Notes: a model not told the origin generated them from the sequence alone. A DNA stretch of 48,490 nt from Pseudomonadales bacterium (GCA_019090315.1 JAHRWD010000039.1:1-48490); one strand, 5' to 3'. Counted from the first letter of the stretch, positions 18,681-27,905 are shown. Program-made: numbers and translations.

Positions 18681-18725
18681 GAGACCTTTGTATGAGAGCA
18701 AAATCATCTCCCGTGCAAAGTTCTC
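18681..18725. repeat. short, internally deleted MITE-like copy
   Basis: GAGACCTTTG (18681-18690) at the left and CAAAGTTCTC (18716-18725) at the right form an imperfect terminal inverted repeat. Bases 18693-18725 match 39736-39768 at 31 of 33 positions. It is a 45-bp remnant of the element found at 39594-39769, located between ispE and tRNA-Gln; its hairpin could affect the ispE transcript. Confidence 0.6.
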
Positions 18726-18754
18726 TATATATATCAAATATTTGCCTGAATCTA

Positions 18755-19600
18755 TTATAGACCCAGAATTTCATGAAGCGGTGATCGGTTTACTGTGGCA
18801 GCAACAAAACCTGAAAAAGACTTTGGTAGCTGCTTTAAAACCTCTTGAGCCTGTTGCTGATCTGCAAATAGTGCGAACAAACAGGCCCCGGTTCCAGTAA
18901 GCTGAGCATCGGCGTATTGGCCGAGCCAGTTCAGCCCTTGATCGACCGCTGGGTAGAGTTTTCGAACCAGCGGTTCGAAGTCATTTCCAGCACCCTGCTC
19001 CAGAAAGCGCGCTATTGTGATGGGAGAATGGTCTCGTGTCAATTCAGGGTGGGAAAATAATCGTGCAGTAGAGACCTCACAGTCTGGTTTGATTACCAAT
19101 ACCCAGCTGCTGGGCATATCCACCTTTTCCAGTTGTTCGCCGATACCTTCGCCCCAGGCAGTATTACCCTGAACAAAAACTGGTACATCCGCACCTAATG
19201 TCTGGGCTATTTCCAGCAGTGTTGATGTTGGATGCTGGGTGCCCCAAAGATGGTTGAGCCCGAGCAAAGTTGTGGCCGCATCGGAGCTGCCGCCCCCCAG
19301 GCCACCGCCCGCCGGTATTTTTTTGATCAACTTTATATCGGCCCCAGTTGTACAGCCGGTTGCCTGTTGCAGGGCAATCGCGGCCCGAACCACCAGGTTT
19401 TGCTCCGGTGGCAGCCCGGGTATATTGTCGAGCAGGTTGATTTGATCGTTGGATCGAAGCGAAAACTGTAGTTCATCGCCGTAATCGATTAGCTGAAACA
19501 GGGTTTGCAGCTCATGGTAGCCATCTGCACGGCGACCGGTAATATGCAGGAATCGGTTTATCTTTGCCGGTGCCGGTAGTATCAGTGGTTTTTTGTTCAT
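18755..19600 (-). CDS. ispE: 4-diphosphocytidyl-2-C-methyl-D-erythritol kinase
   Basis: 281 residues from ATG 19600. Phosphorylates CDP-methylerythritol in the MEP isoprenoid pathway. GHMP-kinase motifs: PAPAKINRFLHITGRRADGYHEL at the N terminus and the ATP loop KIPAGGGLGGGSSDAATTL (about 90-108). A TTG at 19621, adjacent to the lolB stop, would add seven residues. I prefer the ATG because family members begin just before the P-x-P-A-K-I-N motif, but neither start has a clear ribosome site. lolB-ispE-tRNA-Gln-prs is the conserved order. Confidence 0.93.
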   Translation of the reverse strand: MNKKPLILPAPAKINRFLHITGRRADGYHELQTLFQLIDYGDELQFSLRSNDQINLLDNIPGLPPEQNLVVRAAIALQQATGCTTGADIKLIKKIPAGGGLGGGSSDAATTLLGLNHLWGTQHPTSTLLEIAQTLGADVPVFVQGNTAWGEGIGEQLEKVDMPSSWVLVIKPDCEVSTARLFSHPELTRDHSPITIARFLEQGAGNDFEPLVRKLYPAVDQGLNWLGQYADAQLTGTGACLFALFADQQQAQEVLKQLPKSFSGFVAATVNRSPLHEILGL

Positions 19601-19621
19601 ATCAGGTTTTAGCAGAGTCAA

Positions 19622-20287
19622 TCAGGGAACGGCGGAATCAATCGCCTGCCAGTTGAGGCGGATCAGTTTTATCTCGAGCTCGCCACTGACCATCACCACT
19701 TTCCCGGGGAGAACGGCGCCGTTAAAGGGCTGGTAATCTGAATACTCCAGATCCCAGTCAAGTTGCCGGAGCTGTTTTAATTGACCCCTGTGGTTTAGCC
19801 GGGGTTGGTAGGGTAGTTCGGGGTTGGGGATACCCCGTGCCCAGTAATAGAATTGTGAAACCGGCAGTCGGTAGCCAGTATTATCCCGTAGCAATTGTTC
19901 TGGTGAGCTGCCTGAGTAGGCTGGTTTATCGGGGATTATCAGCAATGATTGTTCCGCATTACCGGTTATTCGCATGGCTCCGGCACCCATCGGGCCAACA
20001 AAATCGATCTCATAATCTGCCTGGCCCTGTTGCCAGGCCAGATAGCCGCTGAACCGTTCATCCGCAGATTTGATGATGATTTTTGCGGTGACATACCAGC
20101 CAGCTATTTTTTGCACCTCATTGAGGTGCTGTTGCCAACGGATCGAATCGTTCTGCTCTGCGGTTTCCGGGCCGCGGTTCGAGGCGCAGGCACTTAGGAG
20201 AAGCATCGCTATAAAAACTGTCGTTTTAAAAAAAGGTGCGGCGGTAAATTTTGCTGGGCGCAATCGATAGAAAGCCGTTAACCGCAT
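19622..20287 (-). CDS. lolB: outer-membrane lipoprotein LolB
   Basis: 221 residues from ATG 20287, 4 bp after the TPR-gene stop. A signal peptide ends in a lipobox LLLSACAS, so the mature protein starts with a lipidated Cys at about residue 34. LolB accepts lipoproteins from LolA and inserts them in the outer membrane. Body motifs such as GWYVTAKIIIKSADERFSGYLAW and IDFVGPMGAGAMRITG fit the family. The AAAAGG immediately before the ATG is unusually close, so the exact start is not certain; a longer frame overlaps the upstream gene. Confidence 0.9.
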   Translation of the reverse strand: MRLTAFYRLRPAKFTAAPFFKTTVFIAMLLLSACASNRGPETAEQNDSIRWQQHLNEVQKIAGWYVTAKIIIKSADERFSGYLAWQQGQADYEIDFVGPMGAGAMRITGNAEQSLLIIPDKPAYSGSSPEQLLRDNTGYRLPVSQFYYWARGIPNPELPYQPRLNHRGQLKQLRQLDWDLEYSDYQPFNGAVLPGKVVMVSGELEIKLIRLNWQAIDSAVP

Positions 20288-20291
20288 CCTT

Positions 20292-22157
20292 TTAGTTTGC
20301 CGTGGCTTCTGGTGCGGGTGGCTCAGGTGGCATAGGTATCTTGAATTTATCAATCACCATCAACAGCTGGGGATTGTCGGGTTGGGCCTTGAGCCCGTTA
20401 TGCAGCAGTTCAGATGCGCGTTGCTTCTCCCCCCGTACCCAAAGTACTTCGGCCAGATGAGCAATCACCTCTGGGTCTTTGAATTTTTTATGGGCACGCT
20501 CAAGGTTTTTTTGCGCCTCATCAAGGGAGCCCATACGGTATTGTAACCAGCCCAGGCTATCAATAATGGCCGCTTCTTCGGGGTCTATTGCCAGCGCCCG
20601 AGTGATCAGCTCCAATGCTTCATCATATCGTTCTGTATGAACCGTCAGGGAATAGCCAAGGGCATTTAATGCCATGCTGTTGTCCGGTTGTTGTTCGATG
20701 ATGGCACGCAGATCTGCTTCGGCCTGTTTTATGTCGCCGGTTCTTTCATAAAGCATTGAGCGGGTATACAGAAGCCCAGGATCATCTTTGGATTGCTGTA
20801 ATGCACGGTTGGCCAGTTTTAATGCGGTATCCGGTTGTTTATGCCTTGCGAGCAGCTCGATCTCTATCTGGTATACCTGAATCTGTTGTTCCGGATACTG
20901 GCTTCGTGTTTGCTTGAGCAGGTTTTGTGCTTCAGTGTTTTTGCCCTGGCGGAACAAGATATCGGCGCGTTGCGTGATGGCCGCAAGTAGTGGCCCCCTG
21001 TCTACCTGTTGGTAGTGGATCAGTGCTTCATCCAGACGACCTGCCGACTCTGCAAACTGGCCAAGATAATAGTAGGCCTGGGCAGCGTTGTAACCGACAG
21101 CAATTTGTTGCTTCAGGTAAAGTTCGGAGATGTCGATCAGCCCGGCCTGGGCTGCAGTGCTGGACAGGCTGGTGATAGCGGCAGGGCTGCGGGGGTTTTG
21201 CAATAATATTTGATGGAACTGCTCGCGCAGCAGCGCTTCGTTCTGTCTGAAATACTCTTTATCCTCCGGGCGTCTGTTGATGAGCAGGATATGAATGTAC
21301 TGCATCCGCAGGCGATAGTCCTTTGGGGTGTTTTCAACCGCATCCTGAATATGTGCCAGAGCATCCGGGTAGCGGTTTTCGGCAATTAGAATGCGGCTTT
21401 TGAGTAGATTAGGCTGGAAGTCATTGGGGTGATCCGCCAGAACCCTTTCCACCAGCACCAATGCTTGTTCGGACTGGTTCTGTGCCTGCAATAAAATAGC
21501 GGTGCCTAGCAGCAGGTCTTCTCTTTTAGGTTCCGTATTCAGAAGCTGCTGGTATGCGGTTAAAAAACGAGCAGCGGGTGATTCTTTGGGGGCGACGATC
21601 TGGGATGCGAGAAAATCCAGTTGGGTTGCACTCTGTTTTGCGATAATTTTTACGTACAGTTCAAATGAAGCATCAAACTGATTTGCCCGGGCAAGCTGCA
21701 ACGCGGCCATCTGCATCGCTTCAATATTGTTTGGCTCTATTTCGTAGTAGAGCAGTGCGGCTTCCAGCAATGCAGAGTCAGATTTTACATATCGCGCAAT
21801 CTGCATCGTACGTCTGATCACATTCGGATCTTTGGTTTTTTTCGCCTGATAAAGGTAGTTGCGTAGCGCGACGCCATACTGCTCCCGTGCTCCTGCCAGT
21901 TCTGCGGCTAACAGTGAATAGAGCGCGTCTGTCGGGAATGGGGTTGCAGGGGGTGGGGGTGTTTCCGCCGACGACATAGTGACCTGTCTGGTCTGCGCAG
22001 GGGCGTCGTCGGTGCTATCGATAGATGCGCAACCGCCCAGGAACAGGAATAACAGGCCTGTGAATATAGCCAATGGCCTGCCAGATCGTGTTGGATCAAA
22101 ACGGGTGAATCGTTTTAGCGGCGATAGAAATTGTTGAATAATGATTATATAACCCAA
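20292..22157 (-). CDS. tetratricopeptide-repeat lipoprotein
   Basis: 621 residues from TTG 22157. A hydrophobic N terminus ends in LFLGGCAS, a lipobox, so the protein is probably anchored in the outer membrane. It is followed by a Pro/Thr-rich spacer and then many TPR units (about 70-600), for example LAIDPEEAAIIDSLGWLQYRMGSLDEAQKNLERA. Proteins of this kind lie upstream of lolB in Pseudomonas and relatives; the precise role is unknown, but a scaffold for envelope protein complexes is plausible. It is divergent from hemA. Confidence 0.82.
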   Translation of the reverse strand: MGYIIIIQQFLSPLKRFTRFDPTRSGRPLAIFTGLLFLFLGGCASIDSTDDAPAQTRQVTMSSAETPPPPATPFPTDALYSLLAAELAGAREQYGVALRNYLYQAKKTKDPNVIRRTMQIARYVKSDSALLEAALLYYEIEPNNIEAMQMAALQLARANQFDASFELYVKIIAKQSATQLDFLASQIVAPKESPAARFLTAYQQLLNTEPKREDLLLGTAILLQAQNQSEQALVLVERVLADHPNDFQPNLLKSRILIAENRYPDALAHIQDAVENTPKDYRLRMQYIHILLINRRPEDKEYFRQNEALLREQFHQILLQNPRSPAAITSLSSTAAQAGLIDISELYLKQQIAVGYNAAQAYYYLGQFAESAGRLDEALIHYQQVDRGPLLAAITQRADILFRQGKNTEAQNLLKQTRSQYPEQQIQVYQIEIELLARHKQPDTALKLANRALQQSKDDPGLLYTRSMLYERTGDIKQAEADLRAIIEQQPDNSMALNALGYSLTVHTERYDEALELITRALAIDPEEAAIIDSLGWLQYRMGSLDEAQKNLERAHKKFKDPEVIAHLAEVLWVRGEKQRASELLHNGLKAQPDNPQLLMVIDKFKIPMPPEPPAPEATAN

Positions 22158-22181
22158 TTAAGTCTCAAATACCCTGCGTGG

Positions 22182-22190
22182 TGATATACT
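22182..22190 (+). promoter_or_regulatory. hemA promoter candidate (extended -10)
   Basis: TG-A-TATACT (TATACT at 22185-22190) forms an extended -10 about 130 bp before the hemA ATG; no good -35 element stands 17 bp upstream. Its position in the gap between the divergent TPR gene and hemA supports the call. Confidence 0.4.
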
Positions 22191-22320
22191 GCGCGGCTTT
22201 ATACGTATTTTGACTCGGCGCGGAAGCCAGCTCCAGTCAGAAAGTTTATACCACACTCCAGTCAGCGTTGGACGGAAAATCGCTGGCCGAGTTCAATGGG
22301 TGAATTGCTTAAAATCTATC

Positions 22321-23619
22321 ATGAGTCTTTTGGCCTTCGGCATCAATCACAATACCGCAGATATTTCTGTTCGTGAAAAAGTTGCGTTTAACCCTGAACA
22401 GCTGAGTTCAGCGTTGGCTGATGCAAAACAGAGCGCGCAACTAAAAGAGGTGGCGGTGCTTTCTACCTGCAACCGTACCGAATTTTATTGTGTATCGGAT
22501 ACGCCGGATCATGCATCTGACCGATTGATAAACTGGCTCGGCGATCATCGTCAGATTGACCAGGCCGAGCTAGTCAAAGCCAGTTATGTGCATCAGGGCA
22601 GTCATGCGCTGCAACATATCATGAAAGTAGCCGCTGGGCTGGATTCGATGGTATTGGGCGAACCACAGATTCTTGGCCAGATGAAACAGGCCTACAGTTA
22701 TTCCCAGCAAGCCAGCACCGTTGGCGAACACCTCAATCACGTTTTCCAGAAAACTTTTCTGGTTGCCAAACAGGTACGAACCCATACCGATATTGGTCGA
22801 AACCCTGTATCTGTAGCATACGCCGCTGTGCATCTGGCCAAACGGATTTTTAGTAATCCGGAAAAAAGCCGTGCGTTATTGATTGGCGCAGGGGAAACCA
22901 TTGAGCTGGTTGGCCGGCACCTGAAGGAGTTTGGTGTCACCAATCTTGTGGTTGCGAACCGAACCCGGGAGCGTGGCGACCGGCTAGCCCAGGCACTGGG
23001 CGCCGAAGCGATATTACTGTCGGATATACCAGATCAACTGGTTCGATCCGATATTGTGATCTCATCCACCGCCAGTACATTGCCGTTGTTGGGTAAAGGT
23101 ACCGTTGAAGCAGCACTAAAAAAACGCAAGCACAAACCCATCTTTATGGTAGACCTGGCCGTGCCTCGGGATATCGAACCACAGGTGGGTGATCTGGCGG
23201 ATATCTATCTTTATACCGTTGATGATCTTCATGATGTGGTGCAGGCCAATATCAAAAACCGCGAAGGCGCTGCACTTGAGGCTGAGCTGCTGATTCAGTC
23301 CGGCGTGGATGATTTTATCCGCGAGCATCGCGGAAAAGAGGCGGTTGGTTTGATCCGCTGTTACCGCTCTGCGTCAGAAAAACTGCGCGATGAGCAGCTT
23401 GAAAATGCGCTACGAATGCTCGCCAAGGGCGATGATCCGCAAAAAGTAATCGAAACTCTGGCTAACCGACTCACCAATAAACTGATTCATCACCCCAGCA
23501 TCCGGCTCAAAGAGCTTGGCGCGGAGGGTAGAAATGAATCCCTTACGCTGGCGGCTGATCTTCTCGACCTTGATCTGGCTGAAAGCCAGCAATTTGTGAA
23601 TACACTGAATTTTGACTGA
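22321..23619 (+). CDS. hemA: glutamyl-tRNA reductase
   Basis: 432 residues from ATG 22321; an in-frame extension back to 22210 is not supported by the family N terminus (MSLLAFGINHNTADISVRE). First enzyme of C5 tetrapyrrole synthesis, reducing glutamyl-tRNA to glutamate-1-semialdehyde with NADPH. The catalytic nucleophile is Cys50 in LSTCNRTEFY. GEPQILGQMKQAY follows at about 115-127, and the NADPH domain has ALLIGAGETIELVGRHL. The ribosome site is weak. It leads hemA-prfA-prmC-moeB. Confidence 0.96.
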   Translation: MSLLAFGINHNTADISVREKVAFNPEQLSSALADAKQSAQLKEVAVLSTCNRTEFYCVSDTPDHASDRLINWLGDHRQIDQAELVKASYVHQGSHALQHIMKVAAGLDSMVLGEPQILGQMKQAYSYSQQASTVGEHLNHVFQKTFLVAKQVRTHTDIGRNPVSVAYAAVHLAKRIFSNPEKSRALLIGAGETIELVGRHLKEFGVTNLVVANRTRERGDRLAQALGAEAILLSDIPDQLVRSDIVISSTASTLPLLGKGTVEAALKKRKHKPIFMVDLAVPRDIEPQVGDLADIYLYTVDDLHDVVQANIKNREGAALEAELLIQSGVDDFIREHRGKEAVGLIRCYRSASEKLRDEQLENALRMLAKGDDPQKVIETLANRLTNKLIHHPSIRLKELGAEGRNESLTLAADLLDLDLAESQQFVNTLNFD

Positions 23620-23631
23620 CCGAATTTTTGA

Positions 23632-24714
23632 ATGAAAGCATCTATCTATACCAAACTTGAACTTCTCAAAGAACGCCATGAAGATCTGGCTGGGCTATTA
23701 AGCGAGCCGGAAATCATCAACGATCAGAACAAATTCCGAGACCTCTCGCGAGAATATACCGAGCTGGAACCGGTGGTGAAATGTTTCGCCGAGTATGAGC
23801 AGAGTGATGAAAATCTAACCGAAGCGCGACTGCTTGCAAAGGATGAAGATCCTGAAATGAAGGCGATGGCGGAGGAGGAGATTAGCGAAGCGACAGAGTT
23901 GCAGGAAAGACTGACGCTGGATCTGCAAAAACTACTACTGCCGAAAGACCCCAACGACAGCCACAATACCTTTTTAGAGATCCGAGCCGGAACCGGTGGC
24001 GACGAAGCAGCGATTTTTGTCGGTGACCTGTATCGCATGTACAACCGCTATGCGGATGATCTGGGCTGGCGCATGGAAGTGTTGAATGAACGCCAGGGCG
24101 ACCACGGTGGCTACAAAGAGATCATTATTCGGGTATCTGGCAAAGACGTGTATTCACGGCTTAAATTTGAATCCGGCGTTCACCGGGTACAGCGGGTTCC
24201 GGAAACCGAATCCCAGGGCCGGGTTCACACCTCCGCCTGTACTGTGGCTATTTTGCCCGAGGCGGAAGGCATTGGTGAGGTTGAGATCAATAAATCGGAT
24301 CTGCGGGTAGATACCTACCGCGCCTCCGGTGCCGGTGGTCAGCACGTCAACAAAACCGATTCTGCAGTTCGCTTAACTCACCTGCCGACAGGTGTGGTGG
24401 TGGAGTGTCAGGATGAACGCTCCCAGCACAAAAACAAAGCACGGGCGATGTCGCTACTGTCGGCAAAATTGCTCGACCAGGCGCAATCGAAACAGGATCA
24501 GGAAAACGCTGAATCGCGTAAATCACTCGTGGGAAGCGGCGATCGCTCCGAACGTATTCGTACCTACAACTTCCCACAGGGTCGTCTTACCGATCACCGC
24601 ATTAACCTTACCCTGTACAAATTAGCGGAAGTGATGGAAGGTGACCTCGACGCGGTGATTGAGCCGCTGATCAATGAGCATCAGGCGGATCAACTGGCGG
24701 CGTTGTCCCAGTAG
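23632..24714 (+). CDS. prfA: peptide chain release factor 1
   Basis: 360 residues, the same as E. coli. Recognises UAA and UAG. The GGQ that triggers peptidyl-tRNA hydrolysis is at about residues 235-237 ([15 protein letters not shown]). The codon-reading tripeptide is Pro-Glu-Thr at about 190-192, where E. coli has Pro-Ala-Thr; the middle residue varies in the family. It starts 12 bp after hemA stops and is followed by prmC, whose product methylates the GGQ glutamine. Confidence 0.97.
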   Translation: MKASIYTKLELLKERHEDLAGLLSEPEIINDQNKFRDLSREYTELEPVVKCFAEYEQSDENLTEARLLAKDEDPEMKAMAEEEISEATELQERLTLDLQKLLLPKDPNDSHNTFLEIRAGTGGDEAAIFVGDLYRMYNRYADDLGWRMEVLNERQGDHGGYKEIIIRVSGKDVYSRLKFESGVHRVQRVPETESQGRVHTSACTVAILPEAEGIGEVEINKSDLRVDTYRASGAGGQHVNKTDSAVRLTHLPTGVVVECQDERSQHKNKARAMSLLSAKLLDQAQSKQDQENAESRKSLVGSGDRSERIRTYNFPQGRLTDHRINLTLYKLAEVMEGDLDAVIEPLINEHQADQLAALSQ

Positions 24715-24731
24715 GTCAGCCAGGCGTTGCA

Positions 24732-25592
24732 GTGCTCACTCTCTCGGAAATCATCAGTAAAGATTGGGCGCTAGCAGCGGTCAGCGACACTCCGGAGTTG
24801 GAAGTCCGCTGGATGCTGGAGGACTTGCTCGATAAACCCGCCAGCTATTTGAGCAGCCATTCCGATACAGAGATTGAGCCAGCGCTGTTTCAGCGCTTTC
24901 AAGAACTGTTAGCCCGTCGCTTAAAAGGCGAACCACTGGCCTATATTTTGGGCCACTGGGGATTCTGGAGTCTTGATCTTATAGTCAGTCCGACCACCCT
25001 GATTCCGCGCCCGGAGACAGAGCTGCTGGTTGAGCTGGCTATCCAGCTTTATGGCGATCAGTCAGACATCCATGCGCTTGATCTTGGTACCGGTACCGGC
25101 GCAATCGCTTTAGCCATCGCATCTGAGCGACCAGACTGGCAAATAACCGCAACCGATCAATCCACCGAGATTATTGAAGCAGCACAATCCAATGCATTGC
25201 GGAATGCTATCCGCAGCGTGCAGTTTAAGGTCGGAGGCTGGTACCAGGCTTTGGAAAACGATACCGGATCGCAGACACTGCAGTTTGATCTAATTATAAG
25301 CAACCCACCCTATATCGAGTACGATGATCCACATCTAGGGCAGGGTGATGTGCGGTTTGAACCCACATCCGCGCTGGTCGCAAATGATGATGGTTTAGCG
25401 GATCTTCGTGAGATTATCGACAATGCAGAGCAATACCTGAAACCGTCCGGCAGATTGCTTGTCGAGCACGGATATCAGCAGGGTGAGTCGGTTAGAAAGC
25501 TATTTTTAACAGCGGGTTTTTCAGAAGTAGAAACCCGTCGTGATCTGGCTGGACACGAACGAGTGACCCTCGGCCGATTAGCCCCAGTTTAA
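24732..25592 (+). CDS. prmC: release factor glutamine methyltransferase
   Basis: 286 residues from a GTG start at 24732. Methylates the GGQ glutamine of RF1 and RF2 using S-adenosylmethionine. The SAM-binding motif is ALDLGTGTGAIALAIA (about 117-132) and the catalytic NPPY is at about 191-194 (ISNPPYIEYDD). The N-terminal helical substrate domain covers roughly residues 1-90. It is 17 bp after prfA, the usual pairing of enzyme and substrate genes. Confidence 0.96.
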   Translation: MLTLSEIISKDWALAAVSDTPELEVRWMLEDLLDKPASYLSSHSDTEIEPALFQRFQELLARRLKGEPLAYILGHWGFWSLDLIVSPTTLIPRPETELLVELAIQLYGDQSDIHALDLGTGTGAIALAIASERPDWQITATDQSTEIIEAAQSNALRNAIRSVQFKVGGWYQALENDTGSQTLQFDLIISNPPYIEYDDPHLGQGDVRFEPTSALVANDDGLADLREIIDNAEQYLKPSGRLLVEHGYQQGESVRKLFLTAGFSEVETRRDLAGHERVTLGRLAPV

Positions 25593-25604
25593 ACAGAGAT
25601 CATT

Positions 25605-26363
25605 ATGAGCCTGAATGACGATCAACAATTACTGCGTTACAGCCGTCAGATCATGCTGCCGGAGATCGATATCGAAGGGCAGCAAAAACTGCTGGATGCC
25701 AGCGTGCTGATAGTCGGCCTGGGTGGGCTTGGTTCTCCCGCTGCAATGTATCTGGCCACCAGTGGTGTCGGACACCTGATACTGGCGGATGATGATCAGG
25801 TGGAGCTATCAAACTTGCAGCGGCAAATCATTCACAATGATAAAAGCATCGGGCAAACCAAGGTGGAGTCCGCAACAGGAACGTTACGCGCACTTAATCC
25901 GGATATCCGGATATCCGGCCTTTCCTGCCGATTGGAAGGTGAAACCTTGCGTGAACAGGTAGCGTTGGCGGATATCGTAGTGGATGCCAGCGATAACTTC
26001 ACAACCCGTTTTGCCATTAATCGCGCATGTATTGAGTCAAAAACCCCGCTGGTCTCCGGTGCCGCTATTCGTATGGATGGCCAGATCAGCGTATTCGATA
26101 GTCGCAATCCCGATTCACCCTGCTATCACTGTCTCTATAAAGACACAGGTGATGAAAACCTCAGTTGCTCTGAAAGCGGTGTGCTAGCCCCGATGGTGGG
26201 CATCATCGGTTCCATTCAGGCGCTTGAAGTGATCAAACTGATTACCGGCCTTGGCCAGCCCTTAACCGGGCGACTGTTGGTGCTGGATGGCCGAACCATG
26301 GGCTGGCGTGAGCTGAGACTGCCGAAAGACCCTCAATGTGCGCATTGCGCAAACAGAACGTAA
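25605..26363 (+). CDS. moeB: MoeB-type molybdopterin-synthase adenylyltransferase (HesA/ThiF family)
   Basis: 252 residues. Activates the C-terminal glycine of a ubiquitin-like sulfur carrier such as MoaD as acyl-adenylate. Features: VGLGGLGSPAAMYLATSG (ATP loop, about 36-53), DQVELSNLQRQIIH, the ASDNFTTRFAINRACI region, and zinc-binding Cys pairs CYHC and CAHC. No active-site thiol cysteine typical of E1 enzymes is evident at the ThiF position, and MoeB versus ThiF cannot be fully separated. It ends the hemA-prfA-prmC operon, as in Pseudomonas. Confidence 0.88.
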   Translation: MSLNDDQQLLRYSRQIMLPEIDIEGQQKLLDASVLIVGLGGLGSPAAMYLATSGVGHLILADDDQVELSNLQRQIIHNDKSIGQTKVESATGTLRALNPDIRISGLSCRLEGETLREQVALADIVVDASDNFTTRFAINRACIESKTPLVSGAAIRMDGQISVFDSRNPDSPCYHCLYKDTGDENLSCSESGVLAPMVGIIGSIQALEVIKLITGLGQPLTGRLLVLDGRTMGWRELRLPKDPQCAHCANRT

Positions 26364-26411
26364 TTCTTCAAACAGTCGTGCTGCAATGACTAGTCCACAC
26401 GTTTCATAAGG

Positions 26412-26425
26412 GAATGCTATAGTTT
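26412..26425 (+). promoter_or_regulatory. extended -10 promoter of the first GGDEF gene
   Basis: GAATGCTATAGTTT contains TG-C-TATAGT (TATAGT 26418-26423), an extended -10 without a good -35. The same 14 bases recur at 27962-27975 upstream of the second GGDEF gene. It stands 187 bp before the ATG and upstream of a terminator. Confidence 0.6.
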
Positions 26426-26485
26426 TCAGGATCAAGAGTATTAGCAATAGAACTGTTTTTAGAGTAGCGACAATGCTCACCATGC

Positions 26486-26515
26486 AAACCTGTCTGGGTA
26501 AAGGCAGGTTTTTTT
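26486..26515 (+). terminator. intrinsic terminator between promoter and first GGDEF gene
   Basis: AAACCTG (26486-26492) pairs with CAGGTTT (26505-26511), loop of 12 bases, with seven Ts at 26509-26515. It may end the hemA-prfA-prmC-moeB transcript. It also lies about 60-85 bases after the presumed start of the GGDEF promoter, so it could act as an attenuator or end a small RNA. Confidence 0.8.
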
Positions 26516-26598
26516 ATTTGTCGATACCAGGGCGCACAATGCCCTACATTTGTATCAAAAAAACTTGATGCGGCCTACGCAGAGGAAGATTAAACAGA

Positions 26599-27789
26599 AT
26601 GGAGCTTGACCCGCAGACGTTTATTGTCGCCTCGATGTTAGCTGCGTTGATGATGATGATCATTTTTTTTGGGCAAGCACGAAGCTTCCCGAAATCGATC
26701 AAAGGTTTTAACGTCTGGGGCATTGCACTGTTTACTGTAACGCTGGCTGCGGCACTGCTTGCCGCCCGGGGTTTTATCCCCGGCCCTGTTTCCATCGTAC
26801 TGGGCAATGGGTTGTTAGCATTGGGTATCGCGCTGATGATTGTGGCTATTTCAATATTTCACAATAATCCAGTGCCCTGGAAGCTGTCGGTTGTTTGTGT
26901 GGTATTTGTTGTGGCTGGGATGGTTTGGTGCCTCAGTACCGAACAAGAGCAAAAAATTCGAACCATACTGGGTTCAGGTAGTAATACTGTGTTACTTGGT
27001 ATGGTTACCTGGGCCATTCTCAAAGGCCGTGATAAGAGTCAGTTCCAGCTTGGTATCTACTTTTCTAGTATCTGTGCAGGTATCACCACATTGACCTGTT
27101 TTGCTCGCCTGGTGACTTTAGTGGCAGGAATCGGAGAGCCGCATGGAGGGCTGCTAGATGAAAGCCCGGTACAACGTATCTATCTCATGTCATACAATAT
27201 CAATGTATTGCTAGCCTCGGTTGGGTTCAGCATTATGGGACATGAAAAACTGGTAGACAGTTATCAGGCTCTTGCCAGCCGCGATGGATTGACTGGTCTA
27301 TACAGCCGCACAAGGTTTATTGAGCTGGCAGAGCGGGAAGCTCAGCGCGCTGAAAGATATCATTGTGATATTTCTCTGGTATTGATCGATATTGATAACT
27401 TTAAACAGATCAATGATACATGCGGGCACCAGGCCGGTGATGCCGTGATTAAGGATATTGCTGCGGTAATGCATCACAATTTTAGGGATATCGATCTATT
27501 GGGCCGATACGGCGGTGAAGAGTTTATAGCACTATTGCCCGAGACCCCGATGGTTGACGCGAAAACGATTGTTGAAAGAGTACGGAGTGCGGTAGATCAG
27601 CGCACTGTTGTATTTGAAGGTGGCGAAATCACTTATTCAGCCAGTTTTGGTGTGGCACAGGCCCAGCCTGGATTGCCGCTCGAAAAGACTGTCGGGCAGG
27701 CCGATAAGGCACTTTATCATGCCAAGAAAGAGGGAAAAAATAGAGTGGAAGTATTTCCACTTGTCATCGTTCCAGAGTCCAGCCTGTAG
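26599..27789 (+). CDS. membrane-bound diguanylate cyclase (GGDEF), copy 1
   Basis: 396 residues. Seven hydrophobic segments (roughly 8-27, 38-58, 62-83, 93-110, 125-137, 155-178, 200-216) form an unnamed membrane sensor. A GGDEF domain follows (about 235-390). The active loop is GGEEF at about 305-309; RDID five residues before it is an intact product-inhibition I-site, so the protein should make c-di-GMP with feedback control. GAGGAAGA lies before ATG 26599. The gene is paralogous to the next one along its whole length, including the sensor. No EAL domain or PAS domain is seen. Confidence 0.9.
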   Translation: MELDPQTFIVASMLAALMMMIIFFGQARSFPKSIKGFNVWGIALFTVTLAAALLAARGFIPGPVSIVLGNGLLALGIALMIVAISIFHNNPVPWKLSVVCVVFVVAGMVWCLSTEQEQKIRTILGSGSNTVLLGMVTWAILKGRDKSQFQLGIYFSSICAGITTLTCFARLVTLVAGIGEPHGGLLDESPVQRIYLMSYNINVLLASVGFSIMGHEKLVDSYQALASRDGLTGLYSRTRFIELAEREAQRAERYHCDISLVLIDIDNFKQINDTCGHQAGDAVIKDIAAVMHHNFRDIDLLGRYGGEEFIALLPETPMVDAKTIVERVRSAVDQRTVVFEGGEITYSASFGVAQAQPGLPLEKTVGQADKALYHAKKEGKNRVEVFPLVIVPESSL

Positions 27790-27792
27790 TCA

Positions 27793-27905
27793 TTTTATCA
27801 ATGGCTATTTTTTTGAATTATCCTGGTACTCCGCAGCAAAGAACCACCTCAAAAGCGATAACCCCACAATATCCAGTCATATCCATATATAAACGCGAAA
27901 TTGCC
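27793..27905 (-). pseudogene. fossil of the 3' end of the YbhR-like permease gene
   Basis: This 113-bp stretch aligns with 29283-29392, the last codons of the intact permease gene. Shared points are TTTTATCA near both stops, TCCGCA, and AATATCCAGyCATA (y = T here, C in the intact gene). Read on the minus strand it has an in-frame TGA and small indels, so it cannot be translated into the permease tail. It marks the far end of the duplicated unit. Confidence 0.7.

Larger units (their letters stand above)
26372..27905 (+). repeat. tandem duplication, copy 1 (promoter, GGDEF gene, permease-tail fossil)
   Basis: Copy 1 of a roughly 1.5-kb unit. It corresponds to about 27925-29392. Shared parts are the AACAG...AGTCC and GAATGCTATAGTTT upstream segments, the whole GGDEF gene, and the trailing sequence homologous to the 3' end of the downstream permease gene. 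The leaders differ: only copy 1 holds the terminator hairpin. Confidence 0.75.

Noticed and set aside
22210..22320. Longer N terminus of glutamyl-tRNA reductase
   Set aside because: The added residues do not match the family, and the conserved start is at ATG 22321.
26425..26515. c-di-GMP (GEMM-I) riboswitch in the leader of GGDEF copy 1
   Set aside because: GCAAACC and AAAGGC are present by chance-level similarity, but the conserved core and receptor stem are missing; the hairpin reads as a plain terminator.
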